Position numbers and translations under genes: made by a program. A model generated the notes under the pieces. That model was not told the origin of the DNA, ran no database searches, and worked only from the letters and a program-made list of their open reading frames with translations. Shown here one piece after another: positions 54,919-64,000 of a DNA stretch of 64,000 nucleotides. Each line of letters starts with the position of its first letter. The first letter of the stretch is position 1. Source of the stretch: Haliovirga abyssi (GTDB taxonomy: Bacteria; Fusobacteriota; Fusobacteriia; Fusobacteriales; Haliovirgaceae); assembly GCF_030295325.1 (NCBI RefSeq), contig NZ_AP027059.1, positions 372,001-436,000 on the forward strand. The letters run 5' to 3'.

Positions 54919-57381
54919 ATGAGGGTAGGAATAAAGGATAAATTTACATTGACATTAGTATTAATGAATTTTTTAGCAATTATATTTTCTTTTTCAATCT
55001 CTATGTATATTGTTTATAAAAGTATTCAGAAAAATTTAGGCTCCACAGCAACAAAAAATTTAAAAAATATGGAAAAAAAATTAGAAAATTTAAATGTAGA
55101 ATTAAAAACAGAGGCTAGAATATTATCTAAAAATATACAAGTTATTTCAATTTTAGATTCTAATAAGTATATAGATATAAATTCGGAAAAAACAGGAGAA
55201 AAAACTTATTATAGAACTTATGATATAGACAAAAAAAAATATTATAGATATAAGTTTATTTCTGAAATATCTGAAATGTTTCAAAACTATTCAATAGGTA
55301 ATGAAAAGATAGAGATAGATATTATATCTATTAATGGAAAAAGTATATTAAATAGAGATAAAAAAATATCAAAAGAAAATTTAAAAAAATATTTAAGTAA
55401 ATTTATTGGAAATAGTTCTGCAGATTATTCTTTTTATGAAATTGAATCAGGTAAAATGTATTCAAAAACATTGTCTCCTATATATTCAAAAAAAGATAAA
55501 AATAAATTTATAGGATTTGTATTATTAAAATTACCTATAGAAGAAAAAATGTTGAAAGAGATATTATCCGAAGAACAAGATGAAGTAATGGTGATTGATA
55601 ATAATTATAAAATTATATCCACTACAATTGATTTAGAAAAAACAGATAAAATAGATTTAAAAAATTCTAAAAAAATAACAATTGATAGATCAATTTATTT
55701 GTTAAAAAAAATAGAATTAAAAGGCTTTTTATGGGAAAAGTCAGGAGAGATAATAGTAGCTGCAAAGGAAAATTATATTTGGGAAATTTCTAAAGAAATT
55801 TCTTTGCATCTATTTTTAGAACTGTTTTTAATTTTTGTGATGATATTTGTAGTGTTTAATTATATGTTAGATATGTTTTTAGATTCAATAAGAGAATTGA
55901 CTTTGAAAATAAATCTTTTAAGAGGTGGGAAATTTAATATTGATTTAACAAAGCTGAAAAATAGAAAAGATGAAATTGGTTTGTTAGCTCATGATTTTGA
56001 TGAAATGGCAGATGTATTAAAAATAAAAACAGAAAAATTAGAAGAGATTAAAGAAGAAAATGAACAAAATAGTAGTGAATTAAAAGCCAAAAATGAAATT
56101 TTAGCTAAGATGAAATATGATTTTGAAAAAATAAATAGTAATAGAGATAAATCAAATAAAATACTAAATTCTAGGATATCAGAAGTAACAAATTTATATT
56201 ATTTAATAATAAAAATGACAGATAACATTACAAACGAAAAGTTTTACTCAATTATAGTAAGAGGGATAAGAGAAGGGTTATTTATAAAAAATGTAATATA
56301 TTATGAAAAAGAAGAAAATATATTGATACCTAAAGCCAAAACGGGTACAAATAAAAATTTAAATGAAATAAAGATAACAAAAGAGTTAGAATATAAAATG
56401 TTGAAAAATTCAATAATTGAAGTGACAGAATGTAAATCATCACTAGATATAAATTTTAAGAACCCATATATTCTTGTATTAAAAACAAAAGAAGATGGCA
56501 AAAATGAAATTTTTGGAGTAATAATATTTGATAATAATAAAAAAATGGATGAATATTTGGAGCAAACTCTAAATACGTATAGTAAAACTATAATACTAGC
56601 TTTAGAAAATAGGAAACTATATAAAAAAATGGTGGAACAATTAAAAAGAACAGAAAAAGTTGCAGAAAAATTAAAAAATGCAGATATGACTAAAAATACA
56701 ATTTTATCAAACATGAGCCATGAGTTAAAAGCACCTTTAGTACCAATTATGGGATATGTTGAAATGTTTTTAAATAGTGAATTGGGAGATATTACTGTAA
56801 ATCAAAGAAAAGCATTATTTACAGTTTTAAATAATGTAGAAAGATTGCAAGAGATGATAGAAAATATTTTGAATTATTCAAAACTAGAGAATGGTGAATA
56901 TGATTTTTATAATAAGGAATTTAATATAAAAGAATTAGTTTATAATGTGTCATCTACTTTTGAAAATAGAGTAATTAGAAAAAATATTAATATTAATATA
57001 GAGATGAATTTAAAAGATTATTTGGTTGATGGAGATAAAGATGTATTAGGGCAAGTTTTGAAAAATATTATATCAAATGCAGTGAAATTCTCATATGAAG
57101 GTAAGGAAATAAAATTAATAGTTACAGAAAAAGATGATAAGATTAAATTAACTGTAAAAGATAGTGGAGTTGGAATAGAAATAGAAAAAATAAAAAATAT
57201 ATATGATGACTTTAGGCAATTAGAAGAAGGATATACAAGGAAACATAATGGAGTTGGATTAGGGCTTACAGTTGTAAAAAAAATATTAGAAAAATATGAT
57301 GAAAAACTTTATATAAAAAGTTTTAAAGGAATAGGAACAGAAGTAAGTTTTTATATAAAAAAATTGAAAAAAATAGATTAA
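54919..57381 (+). CDS. Membrane sensor histidine kinase (orphan)
   Basis: An 820-residue kinase. Membrane helices at ~10-32 and ~293-316 flank an extracytoplasmic sensor of ~260 residues that resembles a double-Cache-like alpha/beta domain (VMVIDNNYKIISTT near its end). A HAMP domain (~320-375, ending NRKDEIGLLAHDFDEMADVL), a coiled coil (~375-425), a GAF-like region (~430-570, with YSIIVRGIREGL and FGVIIFDNN), HisKA (NMSHELKAPLVPIMGY, phospho-acceptor H601) and HATPase (NIISNAVKFSYEG, KDSGVGIE, HNGVGLGLTVVKK) follow. No response regulator is adjacent, so its partner is elsewhere. The ATG has a GTGGGTGAT site. It is divergent from the secreted repeat protein. Confidence 0.9.
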   Translation: MRVGIKDKFTLTLVLMNFLAIIFSFSISMYIVYKSIQKNLGSTATKNLKNMEKKLENLNVELKTEARILSKNIQVISILDSNKYIDINSEKTGEKTYYRTYDIDKKKYYRYKFISEISEMFQNYSIGNEKIEIDIISINGKSILNRDKKISKENLKKYLSKFIGNSSADYSFYEIESGKMYSKTLSPIYSKKDKNKFIGFVLLKLPIEEKMLKEILSEEQDEVMVIDNNYKIISTTIDLEKTDKIDLKNSKKITIDRSIYLLKKIELKGFLWEKSGEIIVAAKENYIWEISKEISLHLFLELFLIFVMIFVVFNYMLDMFLDSIRELTLKINLLRGGKFNIDLTKLKNRKDEIGLLAHDFDEMADVLKIKTEKLEEIKEENEQNSSELKAKNEILAKMKYDFEKINSNRDKSNKILNSRISEVTNLYYLIIKMTDNITNEKFYSIIVRGIREGLFIKNVIYYEKEENILIPKAKTGTNKNLNEIKITKELEYKMLKNSIIEVTECKSSLDINFKNPYILVLKTKEDGKNEIFGVIIFDNNKKMDEYLEQTLNTYSKTIILALENRKLYKKMVEQLKRTEKVAEKLKNADMTKNTILSNMSHELKAPLVPIMGYVEMFLNSELGDITVNQRKALFTVLNNVERLQEMIENILNYSKLENGEYDFYNKEFNIKELVYNVSSTFENRVIRKNININIEMNLKDYLVDGDKDVLGQVLKNIISNAVKFSYEGKEIKLIVTEKDDKIKLTVKDSGVGIEIEKIKNIYDDFRQLEEGYTRKHNGVGLGLTVVKKILEKYDEKLYIKSFKGIGTEVSFYIKKLKKID

Positions 57382-57434
57382 TATGATATAATTTTAAAAT
57401 TAATTGAGAGATAAATTTAGGAGGGAAACTATTA

Positions 57435-58652
57435 ATGAATGTAGAAAAAGAGATAGAAAGACAACTTTCTATATTGAAAAGAGGAGTAGAAGATCTCATA
57501 TCAGAAGAAGAGTTGAGAAAAAAAATAAAAAAATCTATTGAAACAGGTAAACCTTTAAAGGTAAAATTTGGAATAGATCCTACAGGAAACTCTATACATA
57601 TAGGACATGCGGTACCAATTAGAAAATTAAAACAGTTTCAAGACTTAGGTCATACAGTTCAGTTTTTAATCGGTACATATACTGCAAAGATAGGAGATCC
57701 AACTGGGAAAAGTGAGACTAGAAAAGTTCTTTCAGATGATGAGATTAATGAAAATATAAAAGGATATTTAGAACAAGTAGGGAAAATATTAGATATAGAT
57801 AAAACTGAGATTAGATATAATGGAGAATGGTTGTCAAAATTAACAATGGAAGAAATTTTGAATTTGACGTCTCAATTTACAGTATCACAAATGATAAGTA
57901 GAGAAGATTTTTCAAAAAGATTAAAAGAAAATAAACCTGTAAGTTTAGTTGAGTTTATGTATCCAATATTACAAGGGTATGATTCTGTAGCATTAGAATG
58001 TGATGTAGAATTAGGAGCCACAGAACAAAAATTTAATTTATTAAGAGGAAGAGATTTACAAAAATATTTTAATCAAGAACAACAAGTTTGTATGATGATG
58101 CCAATATTAGAAGGAACAGATGGCGTAAATAAGATGAGTAAAAGCTTGAACAACTATATAGGTATCACAGAAGCTCCAAATGATATGTTTGGAAAAGTAA
58201 TGTCGATATCAGATGAATTAATGATAAATTATTATGAAATGGCAACAGAAATACCATTAGAAGATATAAGAAAAATGGAAGAAGATATAAAAAGTGGAGT
58301 ATTACACCCTATGGAAGCAAAAAAAAGATTGGGAGAAGAAATTGTAAAATTATATCATAATGAAGAGAGTGCAAAAGCAGCTAGAGATTATTTTGAAAAG
58401 ATGTTTAGTAAAAAAGATATTCCTGATGATATTCCAGAGATAAAAGTGGAAGAAAATGAGATGGCTGTAATCGATTTGATATTCGAAAAAATAAAATTTG
58501 GAAAATCAAAAAGTGAAGCAAGACGTCTTATAAAGGGGAATGGATTTAGAATAAATGGAGAAGTTTTTAATGATATTAATGGAACTATAAAAATGATGGA
58601 TGGAATGATATTAAAAGCGGGCAAGAAAAAAATAGTTAAAATTATAAAATAG
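57435..58652 (+). CDS. tyrS: Tyrosyl-tRNA synthetase
   Basis: A 405-residue class I synthetase. HIGH is at 55-58 (GNSIHIGHAVP) and KMSKS at 233-237 (GVNKMSKSLNN). FMYPILQGYDSVALECDVEL and QKFNLLRGRDLQ are the tyrosine-binding core. A C-terminal S4 domain (KSKSEARRLIKGNGFRINGE) ends the protein. The sequence PLKVKFGIDPTGNS is of the TyrZ-like type. AGGAGGG lies 8 bases before the ATG. The PTS EIIA-like gene follows 15 bases after the stop. Confidence 0.96.
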   Translation: MNVEKEIERQLSILKRGVEDLISEEELRKKIKKSIETGKPLKVKFGIDPTGNSIHIGHAVPIRKLKQFQDLGHTVQFLIGTYTAKIGDPTGKSETRKVLSDDEINENIKGYLEQVGKILDIDKTEIRYNGEWLSKLTMEEILNLTSQFTVSQMISREDFSKRLKENKPVSLVEFMYPILQGYDSVALECDVELGATEQKFNLLRGRDLQKYFNQEQQVCMMMPILEGTDGVNKMSKSLNNYIGITEAPNDMFGKVMSISDELMINYYEMATEIPLEDIRKMEEDIKSGVLHPMEAKKRLGEEIVKLYHNEESAKAARDYFEKMFSKKDIPDDIPEIKVEENEMAVIDLIFEKIKFGKSKSEARRLIKGNGFRINGEVFNDINGTIKMMDGMILKAGKKKIVKIIK

Positions 58653-58667
58653 TTTATGGAGGAGACC

Positions 58668-59099
58668 ATGAATATAAGAGAAGAAAATATTTTTTTTAAT
58701 CTACAGGGAGATTCAAAATATGAAATAATAAACAGTATGATTGCTAGTTCTAAATTAAATGAAAATTTAAAAGAAATAGCAATTGAAAAAGTGAAATTAA
58801 GAGAAGAAATTCAACCAACTTTTGTTGGAAATGGAATAGGATTAGCACATGCTAAGTTTCATGAAATGGAAGAGATACAGGTTATTTTAAGTACCAATAA
58901 GCTAGGAGTAGAATATGGTGTGGGAGAAGATGAAGTTGCAAATATAATTTTTGTAGTATTGGCTCCTTTGGAAAATAATAGAGATTATTTAGAAGTTTTG
59001 GCAAGAATAGGAAGAGTTTGTAGAAATAAAAATATAATATCAAAGATAAAAAATGCGAATTCTAAAAAAGAAATACTAGATGTTATAGAAAAAATTTAA
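58668..59099 (+). CDS. PTS EIIA-type phosphocarrier (fructose/mannitol/PtsN-like)
   Basis: A 143-residue protein of the PTS_EIIA type 2 family. The phosphorylated histidine lies in GNGIGLAHAKFHEM (H of LAH; the family has G-A-(I/L)-PH). The preceding VKLREEIQPTFVGNG matches the R-E---T---G pattern, and the following GVEYGVGEDEVANIIFVVLAP is the conserved second half with ...LEVLARIGRVCRN. With no EIIB or EIIC nearby it is more likely regulatory (PtsN-like) than a sugar carrier. ATG 58668 is chosen over 58656, which overlaps GGAGGAG. It is co-transcribed with tyrS. Confidence 0.88.
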   Translation: MNIREENIFFNLQGDSKYEIINSMIASSKLNENLKEIAIEKVKLREEIQPTFVGNGIGLAHAKFHEMEEIQVILSTNKLGVEYGVGEDEVANIIFVVLAPLENNRDYLEVLARIGRVCRNKNIISKIKNANSKKEILDVIEKI

Positions 59100-59130
59100 A
59101 AGTGGCATTGCCACTTTTAAATTTTTTTTT
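59092..59130 (+). terminator. Rho-independent terminator after the EIIA-like gene
   Basis: AATTTAAAGTGGC pairs with GCCACTTTTAAATT (one bulged base) around ATT, then a T-run. The left arm overlaps the stop codon. Confidence 0.92.
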
Positions 59131-59238
59131 ATAAAAAAAAAGGAAATTTTTTTAAATAGAGTATAATATATAATGTAGGTTTATTTTAATAGTAATAATA
59201 AAAAAATTATAAAAAATAAAATAGGGAGGGGTATTATC

Positions 59239-59754
59239 ATGAGAAAGAAAGTTATGGTTGTGATTTTATTTAGTTTTGTATTATCTTCATTTGCAGGTGC
59301 AGCAGATAGGGAATTATTAAAGAAGGTTTTTGATAAATATAAAAAATTAAAAAATTATGCTATAGAATTAAATATAGAAAATAAGAGTATAAAAAAAGAT
59401 GATAAAAAATTAAAAAAAATGATGATAGATGATTATAACAAAGGTATTGATTTGTTAAATTCTTTAGATACTAAGGAAAATATAAGGAAAGATTTGTCAA
59501 ATGCAAAAAATGTAGAAATTTATAAAGAGATAAATGGTTTGTTAGAAAAAATAACAGGAATAATAATGAATGAAATGACAGATGACTTACAAGGAATAAG
59601 AGAAAAATTAGTTTCTGATTATAATAAAGGTATATCACTTTATGAAAAGTTAAGTGGAAATAAATATAAAAGAAAAAACATAGAAAATATGAATACAGTA
59701 GATATGTATAATGAAGTAAATAATGTACTAGAAAAAATATTGGAATCAAAATAA
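59239..59754 (+). CDS. Small secreted helical protein with internal duplication
   Basis: A 171-residue protein with a signal peptide (residues 1-22, ending SFAGAA). The mature part is helical and lysine-rich. It contains two related halves: DDYNKGIDLLNSL then VEIYKEINGLLEKI (about 53-100), and SDYNKGISLYEKL then VDMYNEVNNVLEKI (about 120-168). I recognise no family. GGGAGG lies 8 bases before the ATG. The nth gene begins 24 bases later, so it may share its transcript. Confidence 0.7.
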   Translation: MRKKVMVVILFSFVLSSFAGAADRELLKKVFDKYKKLKNYAIELNIENKSIKKDDKKLKKMMIDDYNKGIDLLNSLDTKENIRKDLSNAKNVEIYKEINGLLEKITGIIMNEMTDDLQGIREKLVSDYNKGISLYEKLSGNKYKRKNIENMNTVDMYNEVNNVLEKILESK

Positions 59755-59778
59755 TATAGAATAAAAAAAGGTGAGATA

Positions 59779-60414
59779 ATGAATAAAAAAACAAAAGCAG
59801 AAAAAGTAATATTAATTTTAAAAGATATATATGGAGAACCTGTACCAACATTAAATTATGAAAATGAATTTGAACTATTAATAGCAGTAATATTATCAGC
59901 TCAATGTACAGATAAAAGAGTAGATATAGTTACTGCAGAATTATTTAAAAAATATAAAACTCCAAAAGAATTTATGGAAATGGATATAAAAGAATTAGAA
60001 AAAATAATTCATTCCACTGGTTTTTATAAAAATAAGTCTAAAAATATAAAAAAATGTGCAAAAATGCTTGTTGAAAAATATGATGGGATTGTACCCAATA
60101 ATATGGATGATTTAATAAAATTGCCCGGAGTTGGAAGGAAAACTGCAAATGTAATGTTAGGTCATATATTTAATATACCTGGAGTTGTTGTAGATACTCA
60201 TGTAAAACGATTATCAAATAGAATAGGATTAACTAAACAACAAGATCCAGTTAAAATTGAATTTGAATTAATGAAAATTATTCAAAAAAAAGATTGGTTT
60301 TTATATTCTAATCTGTTAATTTATCATGGAAGAGCCATATGTACAGCAAGAAATCCAAAATGTGATAATTGTAAAATAAGAGTTTACTGTGAATATGGAA
60401 GGGGAATAAAATAA
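59779..60414 (+). CDS. nth: Endonuclease III
   Basis: A 211-residue DNA glycosylase/AP lyase that removes oxidised pyrimidines. It has the helix-hairpin-helix LPGVGRKTANVML with catalytic K121, the aspartate D139 in VVDTHVKRLSNR, and a 4Fe-4S cluster motif CTARNPKCDNCKIRVYC (C-x6-C-x2-C-x5-C). The early NYENEFELLIAVILSAQCTD is the usual N-terminal helix. Length and residue positions match the E. coli enzyme. Its TAA overlaps the next ATG (TAATG). Confidence 0.96.
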   Translation: MNKKTKAEKVILILKDIYGEPVPTLNYENEFELLIAVILSAQCTDKRVDIVTAELFKKYKTPKEFMEMDIKELEKIIHSTGFYKNKSKNIKKCAKMLVEKYDGIVPNNMDDLIKLPGVGRKTANVMLGHIFNIPGVVVDTHVKRLSNRIGLTKQQDPVKIEFELMKIIQKKDWFLYSNLLIYHGRAICTARNPKCDNCKIRVYCEYGRGIK

Positions 60415-61520
60415 TGATCGAACAATTATTAAAAGAATTAACTGAAAAAAAGGGTTCAGATTTACATGTAAAAGTTGGAAGTAGACCAATGATTAGAATA
60501 GATGGAGAGTTACAGCCTATAAATGGAGTAGAAGTTATATTACCTAAAGATATGGAAATAATGGAAAGGGAACTTTTAGATGAGAGAAAAAGAGAAAAGT
60601 TTAGAAAAAATAAAAATATAGATTTTTCATATGCTATTCCGGCTTTGGGTAGATATAGGATAAATATGTTTATGCAAAGAGGAACAATAGCAGTTGCTAT
60701 AAGAAGAATATTACAAAATATTCAAAGCTTAGAAAAGCTAGGACTTCCAGATGTTTTAAAAGAAGTTATTAAAGAAAAAAGAGGTTTAATATTAATAACT
60801 GGTGCTGCTGGAAATGGGAAAAGTACAACTGTTGCAGCAATGATAGAATATATTAATGAAAATCTAACTAGAAATATAATAACATTAGAAGATCCTATTG
60901 AGTATCTATTTAAAGATAAGAAATCATTAATAAGTCAAAGAGAGATACCAAGTGATATAGAAAATTATAATCAAGCTTTAAAATATATAATAAGACAAGA
61001 TCCAGACATAATTTATATAGGAGAATTAAGAGATAAAGAAACTTTAGAGGCTGCATTTAAAGCGGCTGAAACAGGACATTTAGTGATTAGTACTGTGCAT
61101 ACTGTAAATGCCTCTCAAACAATTACAAGGATATTAGATTATTTTCCAAAAGAGTTACAACAAAGAATACGAAATCAGTTGTCATCTAATTTGTTAATGG
61201 TAACTTCTCAAAGGCTATTACCTAAAAAACAAGGGAAGGGAAGAGTAGCAGCAATAGAAGTTATGAGAACAACGCCAACAATAAAAGATTTAATTTTAAC
61301 TGTAGATGGATATAAAAAAATTCCTGAAGCAATGAAGCTAGGGAAAAAAGAAGACGGGATGAAAACGTTTGACCAATCAATAGAAAAACTATATACAAAT
61401 GGAGAAATTGAATATGAAACTGCTCTATCTGCAGCAACTGTAAAAAAAGATATTCAACTTTTGAAAAGAGGAATAAATCACGCAAGCGCGTCTGATTATT
61501 ATAAAGAGATGATAGAATAG
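60414..61520 (+). CDS. PilT/PilU-like secretion-family ATPase
   Basis: A 368-residue hexameric ATPase of the PilT family. The N-terminal GSDLHVKVGSRPMIRIDGEL is the PAS-like start, followed by YRINMFMQRGTIAVAIRRI. Walker A is GAAGNGKST at 130-138, unusual in having AA for PT. ITLEDPIEYLF, IRQDPDIIYIGELRDKETLEAA (Walker B) and GHLVISTVHT (His box) follow. The AIRNQLSSNL-like motif of retraction ATPases appears as RIRNQLSSNLLMVTSQRLLP. It could drive type IV pilus retraction, but no pilus genes are in the window; it could also serve the type II pseudopilus. It overlaps nth by one base, and the cyclase gene follows directly. Confidence 0.85.
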   Translation: MIEQLLKELTEKKGSDLHVKVGSRPMIRIDGELQPINGVEVILPKDMEIMERELLDERKREKFRKNKNIDFSYAIPALGRYRINMFMQRGTIAVAIRRILQNIQSLEKLGLPDVLKEVIKEKRGLILITGAAGNGKSTTVAAMIEYINENLTRNIITLEDPIEYLFKDKKSLISQREIPSDIENYNQALKYIIRQDPDIIYIGELRDKETLEAAFKAAETGHLVISTVHTVNASQTITRILDYFPKELQQRIRNQLSSNLLMVTSQRLLPKKQGKGRVAAIEVMRTTPTIKDLILTVDGYKKIPEAMKLGKKEDGMKTFDQSIEKLYTNGEIEYETALSAATVKKDIQLLKRGINHASASDYYKEMIE

Positions 61521-61531
61521 GGATGATTGTA

Positions 61532-63850
61532 ATGTTTAGAAAAAAAACATTTTTATTAGGAATATTTTTAACATTTTTAGTTACAATTATATTTTTTATG
61601 TATTCTAATTTAAAGATAAATCTTTTTGAAATATTTGAATTAAAAACAGTAGATTTAAGATATAAAATTAGAGGAACTGAGAAAAAAGATTTAGGAGTTA
61701 TCATAATAGGAATAGATGAGAAAAGTTTAGACAAGATAGGGAAATGGCCATGGAAAAGAAGTATACATGGAGAATTAGTTAAGAAATTAAATGAAGATGG
61801 AGTTAAAAGTATAGCTTTTGATGTATCTTTTACAGAAAGTTCGACATCAAAAGAGTTATTAGATTATAAATTAAATTTAAAAAAAATAATATTGAATGGT
61901 TATAAAAATGGAGATATAAAGAAAAAAACAGCTCTGTCTTTGGCAAAAGAATTAAATAAACTAAAATTAGATGAAGATTATTTATTTGCAAAGGCTTTGA
62001 AAAAAGCTGGGAATGTATCAATAGGAACTTACAATATATTAAATGAAAAAGATGTAAAGTTATCAAAAGAGGTTTTGGATAATAAAGTATACATATTTAA
62101 TAGATATGTTAATGTTCCTGGTCTTGCAGAGCAACTAAAGGAAGTAGGTAGAACTGGAAAAAGGAGTTTTGAGCCATTTTCAGTATATAAAGTTATTCCG
62201 CCGATAAAATTAATAGGAACATTTTGTTATGGTGTAGCACCTTACGAGATTGGAAGACCTGATCCAGATGGCGTATTCAGAAGTATACCTATGGCAACAT
62301 ATGAAAAATATACCGGATTATACTTTCCACCATTATATTTACTTGCGTATCTAAACGCTAATAAATATACAATGGACAAAAATGTAGTGTTAGATATAAA
62401 AAATAATAGACTTAAAATTTATAAAAATGCAGCTCAACTTTCAGGGCTAGAAAAAAGTATTCCATTAAATAAAGATGGATATCAACGGCTTAATTATTAT
62501 GGAAAAGGGCATACATTTGAATATGTATCTTATATTGACGTGTTAAATGGAAATGTATCAAAAGATAAATTAAAAGATAAAATTGCCTTAGTTGGTTATA
62601 CTGATACAGCAAAAGGGTTATATGATTTGAGAGCGACTCCATTTGATCCAAATACCCCAGGAGTAGAAATTCATGCGACTGCAATACAAAATTTGATAGA
62701 TAATAAATATTTAGTGAGATGGGAAGTTGGAGAACATACAATATTAATATTAATTTTTGGATTGTTAATAACAATGTCTTTATCTATGAAAAAAGCTAAC
62801 TTTAAAACTACAAATTTTATGGCACTGGGTATAATAACAGGTTATATTGCAATGGCGCAAATTTTATTTAATAATGGTATTTGGATAGAGATTTTTTATC
62901 CAACAATGAGTTATATTACAATATATTTGTCATTATTAATATTAAATTATGTAAATGAAGAGTTGGAGAAAAAGAGAGTGAAAAATGCTTTTAGACATTA
63001 TACACCTCCAGCACTAATAGATGAACTGTTAAAAAATCCTGACAAATTAAAACTCGGTGGAGAAAGAAAAATTTTGACAGCTTTTTTTTCGGACATACAA
63101 GGATTTACAAGTATATCTGAAGGAATGGGACCAGAAGAACTTGTTGAATTTTTAAATGAATATTTATCTTATATGACAGATATAATATTAAATGATAATG
63201 GAATGGTTGATAAATATGAAGGCGATGCTATTATGGCAGTGTTTGGAGCACCAGTATACATAGAAGATCATGCGTTAAGAGCGTGTTATGCAGCTTTAGA
63301 ATATCAAAAGAAATTAGATGAATTAAGAGAAAAATGGTCTGGAAGAGGATTACCACCTATTTATGCTAGAATAGGAATAAATACAGGAGAAATGATTGTT
63401 GGGAATATGGGGTCTCAAGATAGATTTGATTATACAGTTATAGGAGATAATGTAAATTTAGCTTCAAGATTAGAAGGGGCTAATAAACAATATGGAACTT
63501 ATATAATGATTAGTTCAGATACTTATAGAGAAGTAAAAGATTATGTAGAAGTAAGAGAGTTGGATATAATTAGAGTAAAAGGTAAAAATAAGCCAGTAGA
63601 TGTGTATGAATTAATTTGTAAAAAAGGAGAATTAACAGAGCAAAAAAAAGGAGTTTTGAAATATTTTTTAAAAGGATTAGTTTATTATAGAGCACAAGAA
63701 TGGGAAGAGGCGATAAATTCATTTGAAAAAGTATTAGAAATTGATAAAAATGATTCTCCAGCAAAAGTATATATAAAAAGATGTGAGATTTTTCAAAAAA
63801 ATTCACCTGAAGAAAATTGGGATGGGGTTTATACTTTTACCACAAAATAA
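61532..63850 (+). CDS. CHASE2-domain class III adenylate/guanylate cyclase
   Basis: A 772-residue membrane protein. N-terminal helix (~3-25), CHASE2 extracytoplasmic sensor (~30-395, starting DLRYKIRGTEKKDLGVIIIG, with GKWPWKRSIHGELV), three membrane helices (~400-470), then a cyclase domain (~500-680). Metal-binding aspartates are D521 (FFSDIQGFTS) and D565 (KYEGDAIMAVFGAP). K561 and the later DYTVIGDNVNLASRLEGAN favour adenylate cyclase. The last ~80 residues include a TPR-like helix pair. It probably makes cAMP in response to an external signal. ATG 61523 lies inside the GGGATG site, so ATG 61532 is preferred. The next gene encodes a secreted protein. Confidence 0.88.
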   Translation: MFRKKTFLLGIFLTFLVTIIFFMYSNLKINLFEIFELKTVDLRYKIRGTEKKDLGVIIIGIDEKSLDKIGKWPWKRSIHGELVKKLNEDGVKSIAFDVSFTESSTSKELLDYKLNLKKIILNGYKNGDIKKKTALSLAKELNKLKLDEDYLFAKALKKAGNVSIGTYNILNEKDVKLSKEVLDNKVYIFNRYVNVPGLAEQLKEVGRTGKRSFEPFSVYKVIPPIKLIGTFCYGVAPYEIGRPDPDGVFRSIPMATYEKYTGLYFPPLYLLAYLNANKYTMDKNVVLDIKNNRLKIYKNAAQLSGLEKSIPLNKDGYQRLNYYGKGHTFEYVSYIDVLNGNVSKDKLKDKIALVGYTDTAKGLYDLRATPFDPNTPGVEIHATAIQNLIDNKYLVRWEVGEHTILILIFGLLITMSLSMKKANFKTTNFMALGIITGYIAMAQILFNNGIWIEIFYPTMSYITIYLSLLILNYVNEELEKKRVKNAFRHYTPPALIDELLKNPDKLKLGGERKILTAFFSDIQGFTSISEGMGPEELVEFLNEYLSYMTDIILNDNGMVDKYEGDAIMAVFGAPVYIEDHALRACYAALEYQKKLDELREKWSGRGLPPIYARIGINTGEMIVGNMGSQDRFDYTVIGDNVNLASRLEGANKQYGTYIMISSDTYREVKDYVEVRELDIIRVKGKNKPVDVYELICKKGELTEQKKGVLKYFLKGLVYYRAQEWEEAINSFEKVLEIDKNDSPAKVYIKRCEIFQKNSPEENWDGVYTFTTK

Positions 63851-63882
63851 ATTTATAATAAATAAAAGAGGGAGGAATTAAG

Positions 63883-64000
63883 ATGAAAAGAATACTAATG
63901 ATTTTACTAGGGCTAATGCTTGTAGTTAATATGGGTGTTTTTGCACAAGGAGATGATTTAGAATCATTGTTACAAGAAGATGATACATCATTAGAGCAAC
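63883..64000 (+). CDS. Start of a secreted protein, cut by the window edge
   Basis: The frame from ATG 63883 (GGGAGG 6 bases upstream) reads through the window end. It has a signal peptide (MKRILMILLGLMLVVNMGVF, then AQ) followed by acidic residues (GDDLESLLQEDDTSLEQ). It follows the cyclase by 32 bases and is probably in the same operon. Too short to assign a family. Confidence 0.75.
   Translation, partial: MKRILMILLGLMLVVNMGVFAQGDDLESLLQEDDTSLEQ

Noticed and set aside
58668-59099. Complete PTS sugar transporter locus
   Set aside because: Only an EIIA-like protein is present; no EIIB, EIIC, HPr or EI gene lies nearby.

Overview
The window is a very AT-rich stretch of a bacterial chromosome with strong AGGAGG-type ribosome binding sites and the standard bacterial code. 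The cell must have two membranes: the window encodes an outer-membrane secretin, a beta-barrel protein with a terminal aromatic residue, and several lipoproteins. Low GC, diderm secretion machinery, a type III glutamine synthetase (GlnN) and a BspA-like leucine-rich repeat protein together suggest a marine or sediment member of the Fusobacteriota. This placement is an inference; a 16S or marker-gene search would settle it.

Layout. 0-5.2 kb: a degenerate 5'-nucleotidase-like secreted protein, a DUF2993/LmeA-like secreted protein, gltX, and a phosphohexomutase. 5.2-9.6 kb: a scarred region with two ~370-bp direct repeats, a decayed IS4/IS1634-like transposase, an S41-type lipoprotein protease, a 29-codon stub of an ABC exporter ending in a perfect palindrome, and a YiaA/B-type membrane protein. 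9.6-19 kb: glnN, an MFS transporter, an alpha/beta hydrolase, two unrecognised envelope proteins and an rlmL-type methyltransferase. 19-21.4 kb: an isolated gspK and a leucine-rich repeat surface protein. 22-36.2 kb: a 1777-residue chitinase (GH18-GH18-GH19 with binding and spacer modules), followed by a type II secretion operon in the order C-E-F-G-H-I-J-L-M-D. 36.5-40.1 kb: tRNA-Glu with a pseudouridine synthase, then gapA-pgk. 40.3-54.9 kb: a cell-surface block with a beta-barrel protein and TPR-like lipoprotein (minus strand), a 3160-residue lipoprotein (plus strand) and a 737-residue secreted protein of carboxypeptidase-regulatory-like repeats (minus strand). 54.9-64 kb: an orphan histidine kinase, tyrS, a PTS EIIA-like protein, a small secreted protein, nth, a PilT-like ATPase, a CHASE2 adenylate cyclase and the start of one more secreted protein.

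How the genes fit together. The clearest functional unit is chitin degradation. The giant chitinase has a Sec signal peptide, its gene ends in a terminator, and the type II secretion operon begins about 120 bases later. The chitinase is therefore a likely substrate of that system. GspK, missing between gspJ and gspL, lies about 12.5 kb upstream.

The most unusual layer is non-coding. A family of ~100-150-bp imperfect palindromes (family A) with two distinguishable ends is scattered between genes. Copies lie in the chitinase leader, inside the secretion operon, downstream of gspD, and upstream of gapA and of the giant lipoprotein. A second palindromic family (B) and a decamer-type repeat (C) are also present. 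The window encodes no transposase that clearly mobilises them.
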